Positions 38,596 to 48,673 of a stretch of 64,000 bases of DNA are shown piece after piece (the stretch's first letter is position 1; the number at the start of each line of letters is the position of its first letter). Below the pieces are notes generated by a model. It was given only the letters and a program-made list of their open reading frames with translations. It did not search any database and was not told the DNA's origin. Origin of the DNA: Brenneria rubrifaciens. GTDB taxonomy: Bacteria > Pseudomonadota > Gammaproteobacteria > Enterobacterales > Enterobacteriaceae. Made by a program: the position numbers and the translations under genes. Location of the stretch: assembly GCF_005484945.1 (NCBI RefSeq), contig NZ_CP034035.1, positions 2,728,001 to 2,792,000 on the forward strand, read 5' to 3'.

Positions 38596-39697
38596 ACTTA
38601 TCCTCAGATTGATGGCGACTGAGGTCGGAAGCGTTCGCCAGCGCAGTGCGAAACTCGCTCATCTGATCGATTGATTCAGCCGTAGCCCAGGCGAAATCGA
38701 CATCGGAGATGGCTTGCCGAGCAAGCGCATTTAGAACCTTAGGACGTGCGTCATCCATGTTTTCCAAATAATTGTGGAGTTCGCCAGACGGACATTGCGC
38801 TGGCAGCCGGTAGGCGAAACTGCCGTGTCCCCGCAGTTCCGCAATTTTTCGCGCGAGGTAGTCGTACGCAACTGCCTGTGCATTCATGCTCGCTGCAATG
38901 GCCTTGATACCGCCGCCCCATCCCCACACACCACGGTGCAGCTTGCGAGCACTTTTGAGCTCTTCGCCACCCTGAACGGGAAGCGTACCGAGCATATACA
39001 AATGAATCGGACGATCGTTATCCCCCCTTCGCTGAAGAATCTCGTGGGCTTCTATCATACCCACCGCCCCCGGATTATTTGCCCAAAGCCCACCGTCCAC
39101 GTAGTCAACCGTGGCGCCCCCGTCTCCGGGTTCAATCAGACGTGCGATTGACCTCAGAATGGGAGCTGCACTAGTCGCCATGCAGGCATCCACTAATAGC
39201 CGATCATTGTCGCGCCCGTTGAGACGGTCCATATGCGGGGTCTTGAACACAGTGGAGGAATGGCGGTTCAAGTCTACGGTGGTGATAGCTAGACCGATTC
39301 CACGGCGCACGTAGACTTGCCCCATTGTTTCGGCACCAAAGGCATCAACAAGCACAGCTCGCAAGGCTTGGTTACCCGAGGCAAGGCCGGAGAACATACC
39401 ACGGACGTATTTCCCCAGTTTGGGGACTGCACGCAGCCATTGCCGCGGAAAAATCTCCCGTCCATGAATTTGATACAGAGCCAGAACCTTACCGAGCGGG
39501 ATTCCCGCAGCCAAGGCACATGCAACTATCCCGCCTGTACTGGTTCCTACCAGCAGATCAAACGCTCTGCCCGGATCGATTTCCCCGGCACCGGAGACAC
39601 GCAGCCGCTGTATGAACGTATTAAGGTACGTCGCCTGATAAACGCCACGCATCCCACCTCCATCTAGGCACAAAACACGGAACGGCTCCACAGACAC
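38588..39697 (-). CDS. capV: CBASS 1: CapV patatin-like phospholipase effector
   Basis: 369-aa patatin-family phospholipase. It has the oxyanion motif [10 protein letters not shown] (residues 11-20), the nucleophile elbow GTSTG with Ser53, and the catalytic Asp201 in [10 protein letters not shown]. When the CD-NTase makes its cyclic dinucleotide on phage infection, CapV degrades the inner membrane and the cell dies before phage release. The start is a GTG at 39697 with GAGG about 9 nt upstream in an AT-rich leader. It is the first gene of the operon, an uncommon but known effector-first layout. Confidence 0.92.
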   Translation of the reverse strand: MSVEPFRVLCLDGGGMRGVYQATYLNTFIQRLRVSGAGEIDPGRAFDLLVGTSTGGIVACALAAGIPLGKVLALYQIHGREIFPRQWLRAVPKLGKYVRGMFSGLASGNQALRAVLVDAFGAETMGQVYVRRGIGLAITTVDLNRHSSTVFKTPHMDRLNGRDNDRLLVDACMATSAAPILRSIARLIEPGDGGATVDYVDGGLWANNPGAVGMIEAHEILQRRGDNDRPIHLYMLGTLPVQGGEELKSARKLHRGVWGWGGGIKAIAASMNAQAVAYDYLARKIAELRGHGSFAYRLPAQCPSGELHNYLENMDDARPKVLNALARQAISDVDFAWATAESIDQMSEFRTALANASDLSRHQSEDKYD

Positions 39698-39712
39698 TAT
39701 ATATAGACCTCA

Positions 39713-39736
39713 ATATTTAGACATAGCACTAAATAT
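39713..39736. promoter_or_regulatory. Palindrome in the CBASS 1 promoter region
   Basis: ATATTTA-N10-TAAATAT in a strongly AT-rich region just before the capV start. It could be an operator, although no CapH/CapP or WYL-type regulator is encoded nearby, or may simply reflect AT-rich composition. The rest of 39737-39913 holds nothing recognisable. Confidence 0.35.
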
Positions 39737-39913
39737 AGTATCATAAGATAAAATTTCAAGGGGATACCACTACATAGATTTTATGCCATAGGCCAAGTAG
39801 TTAACCAACATTGCTTGTCCTACACGTAAATTGCACTTTACGGGAAAGTGAAGGTAGGTTTCACATGTGCAATGCTAGACTGCGTTCCCAGTGGTGGCAT
39901 GTGTGTAGATTTA

Positions 39914-40800
39914 TCAAACGCCTCCACGTTGATAGAACAACTGCTGATAAGGCCTCAGCACCAAATCCCGATTCACAATAATCCGCACAGGCAGTCCCGG
40001 CCGTTCGGTCAGCATTGGCTGGATATCAAGATTATGCCGTGTGACTTCCTGCCCCACCCGATTCACCGTATCCTGTAAGCTATCACGCCCAGCGATGGTG
40101 TTGCAGTCGCCATCCTGGCGGTTCTCCGGTGCAGCCAGTTCGGCGCCAACGCCTAGCGTTGTGTGATTATCGCCGCACCGGCGATAACCAGATCCCAATG
40201 CCAGTCGGCGTCATCCTCCAGTCTGGTGTAATAGCCGGCTGGTTCGGTTTAGACCAAATGTCCAGTATTAACGACGAAGTATCAGGCAAAATGATACGGT
40301 TCAACACCACTTGAGCCCTACTTTGCCCATAGCTTATCTGACTGTTGTACATACTCAAGGTGCGCGAGCACTGTGGGATAATAGATAACGGCAGCTGGCT
40401 GTCCATGTCGTAGACCGGTTCGGTCACCGTGGCGATTACATCGCCTGGAAGATCAGATTTGATGCGCGTCACCAGCGATCACCGTTCCAACCATCACCTA
40501 TAGCGAGATAGGCTGATGAATATCCCTTGAGTTACTGGTTGTCGTAAGGCTTCCTTTCTGGAATGCCTCTTTCTGATCCTGCTGGTTCTGAGTAGTAGTT
40601 GGATCAGTGGCCTACGGTATTGTTGAGGCGGTCCTGCCGCCAGTGGGTCAGAGAGGATATTTGGCGAAGACGAAGCCGCTGGATGGCGTTGTTTACGCGT
40701 TAACCGTCGCCCGAGGATTGCTGCTGCGAAAAATACCGACGATACGGAGCATCTTCCGCTTCTTTCTGCCACGCCAGCTATTTAACATCAACGGCATACT
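39914..40800 (-). pseudogene. trbI: Decayed trbI (VirB10-type conjugation protein)
   Basis: Minus-strand segments in different frames match TrbI/VirB10 from the ICE-type Trb system. IKSDLPGDVIATVTEPVYDMD, SQISYGQSRAQVVLNRIILPDTSS (about 40470-40250) is followed after a frameshift by VGAELAAPENRQDGD, NIQPMLTERPGLPVRIIVNRDLVLRPYQ and a stop at 39914. Upstream remnants (NQQDQKEAFQKGSL) extend to about 40800. TrbI spans inner and outer membranes in the type IV secretion channel. Multiple frameshifts and stops make this non-functional; it is the only T4SS gene recognisable in the window. Sequence quotations here are joined from separate short matches. Confidence 0.8.
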
Positions 40801-41068
40801 GTCCGGCAGGTGAAGCGCTGGATACCCGTCCAGATTAAAACATTGACGGTCCCGGCACGGGTGCCATGTCGGTGGCCGGTTTCACAGGTGAGTGCGTAGG
40901 ATCAAGAATCCGTAACTCTATCGAGATTTCAGTCTGGAGTGTCAGCTCACCTATCGGAGGGGCAACTCCATATTCATATTTTTCCATGCAAAGGTTACAA
41001 TATGAGATAACTAATTATTTTCGCTGTCAATTCTTTGCAGCAATATTACAAAAAACATAGGGATTAGC

Positions 41069-41968
41069 ATGGCTTCGTCTGAGATTGCACGCATTAAAGA
41101 ACGGGGGAAATCGCAAAAGAGAATAAACGAAATTTACGCTGATTCGATGAACTCGTATCTAATACACTATTCGTGTGAATCATTTTACTCAGCCCCTGGT
41201 CAACCCCCTGTCGGCCACTCAACTCGGGTGACGTGTATTGCAATCAGAAATCTGAAGTCAGCGCAGACCAAGACTTGGTCCATTCAGAAATCAGCAGAAC
41301 TGCTTAACCAACTTGTGACTTTGACGTCACTTGCAGCAGGTAGGCAGACGACTTTTACCCCAGCACAGACGTCTGCAATCCTCGATCCGCTTGAGCGAGA
41401 TATGTTGGATGGATACTTTCAATTTTTAGCCACCCATTCTGACAGCACTTTTATTCACTGGAACATGCGCGATGATAATTACGGCTTTTCAGCCTTGGAA
41501 CATCGCTATCGCGTTCTTGGGGGTACTCCAACTATTTTACCTGATAATCGCAAATTAGACTTAGCACGAGAGTTAGTAACTCTATATGGACGCCAATATG
41601 CCCCTCATACATCCCCCAAAGGCCGCAAAGGGCGTCTGATGAGCATCATCGAATTGAACAAAATCGCTGATGTTGACGCTCTTCAGGGAGCGGAGGAAGC
41701 TGATGCGTTTGTCAACGGTGATTTTATCAAACTTCATCAATCTACTCTCCGCAAAGTCGACGTCCTTGCGAATGTATTTGACCGGACACATCAAAAAAGC
41801 CTAGTCACCAAGGCAAGCTTTATGGACAAGTACGGTATACATCCTGTAGCACTGCTGGAACTGGTAAAGAATAGTCCAATCACTACTGCGTTTACTGTAA
41901 TTGCAGCGATCGGCGTAGCAATGATTAATTACGAACGCATATTCACCTTTGTAAGGGGATTGTTTTAA
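41069..41968 (+). CDS. Protein of unknown function with C-terminal membrane helix
   Basis: 299 aa, family not recognised. The N-terminal part is soluble (MASSEIARIKERGKSQKRIN..., charged), with a middle region containing FIHWNMRDDNYGFSALEHRY that recalls acidic nuclease-like pockets only loosely. The end is a single hydrophobic helix (SPITTAFTVIAAIGVAMINYER) with a short tail, so it is probably tail-anchored in the membrane. The ATG has GGGATTAG upstream, a weak ribosome binding site. It is a single, AT-richer gene between the trbI relic and the radical SAM fragment. A soluble domain on a membrane anchor close to a CBASS operon is compatible with a defence role, but nothing in the sequence proves this. 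Confidence 0.6.
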   Translation: MASSEIARIKERGKSQKRINEIYADSMNSYLIHYSCESFYSAPGQPPVGHSTRVTCIAIRNLKSAQTKTWSIQKSAELLNQLVTLTSLAAGRQTTFTPAQTSAILDPLERDMLDGYFQFLATHSDSTFIHWNMRDDNYGFSALEHRYRVLGGTPTILPDNRKLDLARELVTLYGRQYAPHTSPKGRKGRLMSIIELNKIADVDALQGAEEADAFVNGDFIKLHQSTLRKVDVLANVFDRTHQKSLVTKASFMDKYGIHPVALLELVKNSPITTAFTVIAAIGVAMINYERIFTFVRGLF

Positions 41969-42602
41969 CTAACCCAAAAGTCCTCTTCCGGCATATCATT
42001 TCTGCACTCAAATTGAGTCTTCGACGGCAACTTATAGCCCCAAGAAAGATCGGGAATTGGGAAAGATCAACCACAAACCCTGAATAGGTCGTTTTAAAAG
42101 ACGGTCACTTCTGATCACGACATCTGGTGGCAATCCACCCACATTGAGAAATCATTCGGGTATATCAACATGTCCCATTACAACGAGCAGAGCTTCTGCT
42201 CACCAGCGACTTCTGTCGACTATTCATCACTCTGACTAACGCTCCGTTAATTAATAACCATAATTTTAGGTAATATATTAATTGGCAACATGAGACACTA
42301 TGGGTGGTTAATGGGAATTCTATCGACTGCTCCCAATGAATATATAATTAATACTATTTGCGAGGAAAGAGAAGATTATAGATTGCATGAGTAATTTAGG
42401 CCCTGACAAAACGTTGACTAAGTTAGTAGGATACACTGCGGCTTTTTCGCTGCGAACATTAGATTGAAAACAATTTTTAGGCTGGCGAGCACTTCTATAT
42501 ATGTATATATAAATTTCCTTGTATCCTACCTTCGGACGGCATGAAACCATTTAGCAGCATTTTTCCATGTTCCCTCCAACTCTATTTTAAGAGCAACACA
42601 AC
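41969..42602. other. Non-coding gap, possible degraded mobile DNA
   Basis: About 630 bp with no supported gene. The first 270 bp (41990-42260) contain short frames of transposase-like flavour that I cannot assign. The rest is AT-rich. Confidence 0.4.
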
Positions 42603-43295
42603 TCATCGATTTCCACAAACAACAAGATGTTCAAATAACGGGCAACCATTCATACATGTCGACTTATGTCTGCATCCGCCACATCGATCCGAGCTAAAAT
42701 AACTGCGAAACGACTGCATATTTGGAGATTTTGTCCAAATATCCAAAAGTGACGTATTATCGTTCAATTGATCTCCGTCAACCAAACCACTCTGAAATGA
42801 GCAGGGATACACTTTGAGATCTTCTGAAACATACATAGAGAATCTACCCGCGTCGCATGCATCCACCATTACCGTATTGGCATTCGTTCTTGCGAATACA
42901 CCACTGACGCAACAAGCGTCAAACCCAACTTTCAATTTTCTACGAGGAGAAGTTGCCAACTCGAAAAATTCATCCAGTCTCGAACTGTTTCGCAACATTT
43001 TCGTTTCAAAAACCTTTCGACCGGATGGTTTATAATTCAGAAAAATGATGGCATTAATGCCAGAAAGAAATTCGGGAGGTTCGCTGAGCCATCCTATCGC
43101 AATGTCAATGCTGTCAGCATCTAAGATAAAATGCACGTTGACTTTGATATTTTTTACAACCAATCTTGCTATAGTTTCAGCAGTCTCATCATATGGTGGA
43201 TATGCAGAAACAGCTACCGCGCCACAATACTGCCGCGTAGCCTCCAGTATTTCATTACTCAACCCACGACCATTAGTAGTGAAGTTCGGAACGAT
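42603..43295 (-). pseudogene. Radical SAM/SPASM protein, 5' part removed at IS junction
   Basis: The C-terminal 219+ residues of a radical SAM enzyme. The fragment enters from the IS end with FTTNGRGLSNEILEATRQYC (TNG is a radical SAM barrel motif) and ends in a SPASM auxiliary-cluster domain with many cysteines (FDACCVSG, DACDAGRF, YPCSFQSG, DRCGGCRHKSTCMNGCPLFE). The CxxxCxxC radical-SAM cluster and first strands are missing because the IS3 element begins at 43296. SPASM enzymes modify peptides or act as anaerobic maturases; the original substrate is unknown. An internal ATG at 43262 could give a short product without catalytic cluster. Confidence 0.75.
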
Positions 43296-43324
43296 TGACC
43301 TGCCCCCAGTGTTAGATACAACGA

Positions 43325-44158
43325 TCAGTTAGTAATATCGGTTTGTTTACCTTCTAATTTTCCATTTCTCCAGCCTGCTGCAAATTCAGACGGTGTCTGG
43401 TAGTTCAGCGAGGAATGAGGTCTGCACTCGTTATAGTCCTGCCGCCAGTCATTGATAATTTTCCGGGCATGAAGAATATCGCTGAACCAGTGCTCATTCA
43501 GGCACTCATCCCGAAAGCGACCGTTAAAGCTCTCAATAAATCCGTTCTGAGTTGGCTTACCTGGCTGGATTAATCGCAACTCAACACCATGCTCAAAGGC
43601 CCATTGATCGAGAGCGCGGCAGGTAAACTCCGGGCCCTGATCGGTTCTTATCGTCGCAGGGTAGCCACGAAACAGCGCAATGCTGTCCAGAATGCGTGTC
43701 ACTTGCACGCCTGTAATCCCGAATGCTGTGGTGATCGTCAGGCACTCCTTCGTGAAATCATCCACACAGGTAAGGCACTTAATCCGGCGACCGCTGCAGA
43801 GTGCATCCATGACAAAATCCATTGACCAGGTCAGGTTCGGTGCATCCGGGCGCAGGAGCGGAAGCCGCTCAGTCGCCAGCCCTTTACGACGCCGTCTGCG
43901 TTTTACGCTCAGGCCATTAAGGTGATAGATGCGGTAAACCCGCTTGTGATTAACGCAAAGACCTTCACGCCGCAGAAGCTGCCATATACGCCGGTAACCA
44001 AAGCGGCGGCGTTCAAATGCAATCTCAGTGATGCGCAGGGATAGCTGCGCGTCAGCAGCCGGACGCTGGGCCGAATAACGGCAGGTTGACAGGGACAGGC
44101 CTGCCAGCCTGCAGGCACGACGTTGCGACAGACCCGTTGTCTCACACATGACTTCCAC
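43325..44158 (-). CDS. IS3-family transposase OrfB (DDE integrase core)
   Basis: 277 aa counted from the internal ATG; functionally it is expressed as an OrfAB frameshift fusion. The rve-type catalytic triad is visible as [11 protein letters not shown] (Asp), [12 protein letters not shown] (Asp) and [21 protein letters not shown] (Glu), with D-D-35-E spacing. No internal stops, so the IS could still be active. Confidence 0.92.
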   Translation of the reverse strand: MEVMCETTGLSQRRACRLAGLSLSTCRYSAQRPAADAQLSLRITEIAFERRRFGYRRIWQLLRREGLCVNHKRVYRIYHLNGLSVKRRRRRKGLATERLPLLRPDAPNLTWSMDFVMDALCSGRRIKCLTCVDDFTKECLTITTAFGITGVQVTRILDSIALFRGYPATIRTDQGPEFTCRALDQWAFEHGVELRLIQPGKPTQNGFIESFNGRFRDECLNEHWFSDILHARKIINDWRQDYNECRPHSSLNYQTPSEFAAGWRNGKLEGKQTDITN

Positions 44159-44181
44159 GGCTTCCCGCTTCTGGTCTGTCG

Positions 44182-44445
44182 TCAGAACTTTCGGCCCAGA
44201 GCCACCTGAAGCGCCTCCTTATCCAGCATGGCTTCAGCGAGTAGCTTCTTGAGACGGGCGTTCTCCTCTTCAAGGGACTTGAGTCGCTTTACTTCGGGGA
44301 CTTCCATGCCGCCAAACTTCTTGCGCCATGTGTAAAAGGTGGCGTCTGAAATAGCATGCTTGCGGCAGAGTTCCCGGGCAGAAACCCCGGCTTCGGCCTC
44401 GCGGAGGATACTGATGATCTGTTCGTCGGAAAAACGCTTCTTCAT
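44182..44445 (-). CDS. IS3-family transposase OrfA
   Basis: 87-aa helix-turn-helix protein of the IS, starting [20 protein letters not shown], with a leucine-zipper tail ([20 protein letters not shown]). It binds the IS ends. The frame ends in ALGRKF-stop, where a programmed -1 frameshift would join it to OrfB (frame running [20 protein letters not shown]) to make the active OrfAB transposase. Confidence 0.92.
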   Translation of the reverse strand: MKKRFSDEQIISILREAEAGVSARELCRKHAISDATFYTWRKKFGGMEVPEVKRLKSLEEENARLKKLLAEAMLDKEALQVALGRKF

Positions 44446-44513
44446 GGTGACGTCCTCATGTGACTTATGAAGACATTACTAACATCGGTGTGTATTAATC
44501 AACGGGGAGCAGG

Positions 44514-45470
44514 TCAATACAAATGCAGCCCCGGTACATTGGCAAAGCAAAGCCCCCCCAGGAACGCTAAGGTAATAAGCGTGCCTACTTGGGAATAGGC
44601 GGTAAAACTAAATATCAGCAGCCCCAAAGCCTGTAGCGTGAAAAACACGACGAGTACGGGTATCGGTTTAAGGTTGGCGATACGCCCGCCGATAACGTTC
44701 CCCGCTATCACCGATAGCCCGTAGAGAAACAAGATCTTACCGATACTGCTCGACTGGAATCCACTTATCTGTTCCAGCAATGGCGCTAAGTAGGTGAACG
44801 CAACGAACGTTCCGCCATAACCGAACAGATTCATGGAAAACGCGATTAACAGCCGTCCGCTGCTCAATACCTTGGCCTGGTCTCGCAAACTTCCGGGACG
44901 GTCAACGTTAATCGTACGCGGCAACAACAAGGCGATGCCGATGAATGAAATCAACCCCAGGCCGGCGACCATCCAGAAAGTTGTCCGCCACCCCCATTGT
45001 TGACCCACAAGGGTACCAATAGGCGCCCCCGTGGCGATGGCGATAGTCAACCCGGAGAACACCATGGCAATAGCTGAAGCTCGGCGGTCATGAGAAACTA
45101 AACTCGCAGAGATAGTGGCGCCGATGGCAAAAAAAACGCCATGTGAGAATGCAGTAACCACTCTGGCCCCAAGCAGAGCACCATAATTGACGCTGGTCGC
45201 CGCGACCATATTACCGATAGTGAACAATGCCATTAGCGACAGCAGTAACGTCTTGCGCGGCACCCGCCCCGTCAACGCAGTCAAAACAGGCGCGCCAACG
45301 GTAGCTCCCAGGGCATATAGACTTACTACGAGGCCTGCGACAGGAATATCAATGCCCATATCAAGCGCAATATTGGGCAAAATGCCCACCGCAACGAATT
45401 CCGTGGTTCCGATGCCATAAGCGCTGAGCATCAACGCCCACAATGCTGGATTATGCGAACGAACTTGCAC
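44514..45470 (-). pseudogene. MFS transporter truncated at its C-terminus by the IS
   Basis: About 318 residues of a DHA1-type MFS protein (AraJ/YdhP-like; MQVRSHNPALWALMLSAYGI, GTTEFVAVGILP, GAPVLTALTGRVPRKTLLLS). The start is placed at GTG 45470, 6 nt after GGAG; a TTG slightly upstream is the alternative. Full proteins have about 390 residues, so the last two or three helices are lost. The final codons read GLHLY and the stop TGA is supplied by the first bases of the IS. It is probably non-functional. It diverges from the LysR gene, which would have controlled it. Confidence 0.8.
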
Positions 45471-45522
45471 GTTTATCTCCAAGCAGAAAAGTGTAGCGGT
45501 AACTTTAGAAGACTTCGTGCTT

Positions 45523-45538
45523 TTGAACTATAATTCAA
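45523..45538. promoter_or_regulatory. LysR-type palindrome between MFS and LysR genes
   Basis: TTGAA-N6-TTCAA palindrome in the 100-bp divergent promoter, fitting the T-N11-A LysR box pattern. Likely the recognition site of the adjacent LysR protein. Confidence 0.55.
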
Positions 45539-45573
45539 CGGTCAATGGACCTTGGAAATAAATTCACGAATCC

Positions 45574-46482
45574 ATGCACCAGTACAACCGTTCTAATCAC
45601 TTTACTGAAATGGCAACATTCGTTCAGGTTGTGGAGTCAGAGAGCATTTCTGCCGCTGCACGGAAACTGGACATGACGCCTTCTGCGGTAAGCAAACTTC
45701 TTCACCGGCTTGAGACCAGGCTGGGAATTCGTCTGATCAATCGCACCACACGCAAGCGTCAGCTCACTCCGGAAGGCTCCCTATTCTATGAGCGCTGCTT
45801 GCGCATACTGGACGATATCTCTTCGGCGGAGATGGAAGCGACGCGAGGCGCAACGCCACGTGGTCGTGTCCGCGTCAATTCGCACGTCGCGTTCGGCAAA
45901 CACTATCTGATGCCACAGATCCCGGAATTCCTTAAACGGTATCCGGAAATAACGCTGGATATCGTTCTTTGTGATCAAGTAGTTGATCTATTAGACGATC
46001 GCACTGATGTCGCCATCCGAACCGGTCCGTTAACCGATTCGCGTCTGGTGATGCGCAGTCTAGGGAGTAGCCGAATGGTGGTCGTCGCTGCCCCCGCCTA
46101 TCTTGAACGTGAAGGCATCCCGAAGACACCGGCAGAACTGGTGAGGCATCACCGACTCGGCTTCGGTTTCACCCGCCATATCAAAGTGTGGCCATTCAAT
46201 GGGCTTGATGAACCACACCTGCTTCCGCCATCCGGAAACTTATTGTTAGGTGACGGCGAAACCATGCGTAACGCCGCAATCGCCGGCCTTGGCCTGGCCC
46301 GACTAGCGCATTTTCATGTTAAAAAGGACATAGAGGCCGGACGACTCGTACCACTGCTGGAGAACTATAATCCTGGCGATCAAGAAGAAATACATGCGGT
46401 CTTTATCGGACCGGGCAAGCAGCTCCCGACCCGTGTACGCGTATTCCTCGACTTTATCGCAGAACGATGCCATGTGCGCTGA
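45574..46482 (+). CDS. LysR-family transcriptional regulator
   Basis: 302 aa. N-terminal helix-turn-helix (SISAAARKLDMTPSAVSKLL, RLINRTTRKRQLTPEGSLFY), effector domain from about residue 95. It closely parallels the LysR protein at 29529 but lacks that protein's internal duplication. Divergent from the truncated MFS gene and convergent with the SDR gene, 53 bp away. Its native target was probably the MFS pump. I could not see whether it also regulates the leftward operon. Confidence 0.87.
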   Translation: MHQYNRSNHFTEMATFVQVVESESISAAARKLDMTPSAVSKLLHRLETRLGIRLINRTTRKRQLTPEGSLFYERCLRILDDISSAEMEATRGATPRGRVRVNSHVAFGKHYLMPQIPEFLKRYPEITLDIVLCDQVVDLLDDRTDVAIRTGPLTDSRLVMRSLGSSRMVVVAAPAYLEREGIPKTPAELVRHHRLGFGFTRHIKVWPFNGLDEPHLLPPSGNLLLGDGETMRNAAIAGLGLARLAHFHVKKDIEAGRLVPLLENYNPGDQEEIHAVFIGPGKQLPTRVRVFLDFIAERCHVR

Positions 46483-46535
46483 AGCAGCCATAAAATATCA
46501 ACACCAGGCTCCAGCTAGTTCAGGACATCATTGGC

Positions 46536-47321
46536 CTACACCACCGTCCTCAGTACCCCGCCATCCACCCTCAACGCAGCGCCAGTGATTGCCGATGCTT
46601 GTATAGACGCCAGGAACACGGCGAGACTCGCAACTTCATCCGTTGTCGCAAGTCGTCCTAATAGCGATGAAGGCCGGTGTTCTCTGACAAATAACGCCCC
46701 CGCCTCTTCAGCATTAGACGCAACATCGCCCATCAGATCGGATACGAACGCCGCAACCCCTTCACTCAGCGTTGGTCCTGGCAATATGCTATTTACTGTT
46801 ACGCCACTGTTAGCAGCCGCTTCCGCAAAACCTCGAGCAACGGCAAGCTGAGCGGTTTTACTCACACCGTAGTGCACCATTTCCGGAGGAATTTGCAAGG
46901 CAGATTCACTTGAAACAAACACGACTCGCCCCCAGCCGGTATGCATCATATTCGGTAGGTAGTGCCGAGTTAAACGAATGCCACTCATGACGTTGATTTC
47001 CATGATTTCGGTCCATTCGCTGTCTTCGATTTCCAGTAACGGGCGAGGACGGAATATACCCGCGTTGTTGACAAGAATGTCGATCTCAGGAAGATGGCTG
47101 ATCAGGGTCTGGCATCCCGTCGCTGTACCGACATCCGCAGCGATGCCTGTAACCTTTGGCGTGCCGCCTAGCCGTTCCACTGCCTCATCCACCCGTGTTG
47201 CCGAGCGGCCATTAATCACCACATCAGCTCCAGCGGCCAATAACCCTGATGCAATCGCATAACCAATACCGCTGGATGAACCAGTGACTAACGCTCGCTT
47301 TCCGAAAAGGTTGATATTCAT
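46536..47321 (-). CDS. Short-chain dehydrogenase/reductase (classical SDR)
   Basis: 261-aa NAD(P)-dependent oxidoreductase. Rossmann glycine motif GSSSGIGYAIASGL, the NNAG motif (ILVNNAGIF), catalytic Ser in VFVSSESA and Tyr-x3-Lys in HYGVSKTAQ, and C-terminal substrate-loop region. FabG-like size. It is last in the leftward gene run, 16 nt after the FG-GAP gene stop, with GGAGTG upstream of its ATG, so it is probably co-transcribed. Substrate unknown. Confidence 0.87.
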   Translation of the reverse strand: MNINLFGKRALVTGSSSGIGYAIASGLLAAGADVVINGRSATRVDEAVERLGGTPKVTGIAADVGTATGCQTLISHLPEIDILVNNAGIFRPRPLLEIEDSEWTEIMEINVMSGIRLTRHYLPNMMHTGWGRVVFVSSESALQIPPEMVHYGVSKTAQLAVARGFAEAAANSGVTVNSILPGPTLSEGVAAFVSDLMGDVASNAEEAGALFVREHRPSSLLGRLATTDEVASLAVFLASIQASAITGAALRVDGGVLRTVV

Positions 47322-47337
47322 AGCTGTTCACTCCAAA

Positions 47338-48633
47338 TTAGTCAGAACCAGATTTAGACGAAGAAGAAATTCCTGTGCTTTCATTGTAGTAAACGACTAC
47401 TTTAGGATTGGCGGCTTCATAATAATGTGGCACTGAATAACCAATTGTCGCGAAATCGATTACCCCTCGTTGCTTGAAATCGCCCAAAGCAATTCTAGCT
47501 ACCGACTCGTCGCCAACGCGCCATTTGAGGAAAACGCCATTCTCTGCATCGACGGCTTTGTAATACATGACGCCTTGCCAGGGCGCCGGGCCACGTAACC
47601 CTACTAAAAACTCTTCGTCACCATCACCGTCAAAATCAGCGCAAACGACACAATGCCCTGGACTTTCGCCTTCTTCGTCAGGATCGCTGAACACATCCAA
47701 CACATAACGTTTCCATTGTGCTGAACCGGGGTCTTCGCCACGCTTTTTGCAGTAAACGACCACCGTATTACCGTGAAATGGCTCTAAAGCAGCGACATAA
47801 GCAAATGCGTCATTTCCGAGGCGGCCTACATCTGCATCGCCGCTACCTTTAAAGTGCGTATTCTCAACCTGACCAAGTTCTCCGACGCCAATCAAATGCC
47901 GAGCCCAACGCTGGTTTCGTTCGTCATAGTAAAGCCAGCTTACGCCTTCATCGGACGAAACGATTAACGAGTCAAGGGAAGAGCCCGGTATTAAATTCAG
48001 TTTTTTTTCTACTCCGTGGACAAAGCGGAACGAATAGGCATTAACGATGCTCATCGGCCAATTATCAACCTGTAAGACATCATCTGGCTTAGTGAACAAC
48101 GCAACATTGATTACGCCGTGCATTGCCGTAGGAGATACAATAGGGAAGGCAATGACCTCCAGTTTATCTTCCCTTGTAAAATGACCTATTCTTAATCGAT
48201 GCGTCGCAGGCACATGGCCAATATAGTGACGTTTCCATCGAGTTCCCTCTTCGACGTTTGGCCCCGGATTTTCCAACCAATCAATTTTCCCGCCATCAGT
48301 TGACGGATCGTGAAAGGTACCACCGGCGCCATATAGGTCGTAGCAAACAATCACATCTTGTCGTCCTACGCCCTTTACATCAGCATTATCCATGCCCACC
48401 GGCATAGGTATGCCATCAGCCAGCAGATGACGCTTCCACTGAATGGCATCGCCTATCGGCATATTTTCATACCACTAAATCTCTCCAATACCTGGTCCAT
48501 AACCGACCAAATCGTGGCGCCCCCGCCCTGCTACATCGAGAGCCTGAACCCAGTAACCATCGCGCAGCCGTTCGGCCACAACCTGTTTAGTAAACTTTGG
48601 CGGGAACCCCGCCTGTGACGTGAATTTCGCCAT
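47338..48633 (-). pseudogene. FG-GAP/VCBS-repeat protein interrupted by an amber codon
   Basis: The full frame runs from ATG 48633 (GGAGAT upstream; MAKFTSQAGFPPKFTKQVVA) to 47338, 431 codons, with a single in-frame TAG at 48475-48477 (GPGIGEI-stop-WYENMPIG). Downstream the repeats continue intact (VGMDNADVKGVGRQDVIVCY, CADFDGDGDEEFLVGLRG), the calcium-loop style of beta-propeller FG-GAP repeats. Family sequences have an aromatic residue at the interrupted spot, so one base change would explain it. Internal initiation at 48462 would still give 374 residues. No signal peptide is seen. Function unknown. Confidence 0.7.
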
Positions 48634-48673
48634 GGCTGTAGATCTCCGAATATACTTACCTCATTTACCTAGA

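Larger units (their letters stand above)
43296..44516 (-). mobile_element. IS3-family insertion sequence, IS407 group, 1221 bp
   Basis: Bounded by imperfect inverted repeats: TGACCTGCCCCCAGTGTT at 43296 and, on the minus strand from 44516, TGACCTGCTCCCCGTTGATT. It encodes overlapping-phase orfA and orfB. Length and ends fit the IS407 group and resemble IS1222-type elements of enterobacteria. The expected 4-bp target duplication is absent (CGAT left, ATAC right), and the genes on either side are unrelated and both truncated. Confidence 0.88.

Noticed and set aside
38588-39697. CapV considered as a stand-alone metabolic patatin
   Set aside because: Overlap and coupling with the CD-NTase, Cap2 and Cap3 genes make the CBASS effector role far more likely.
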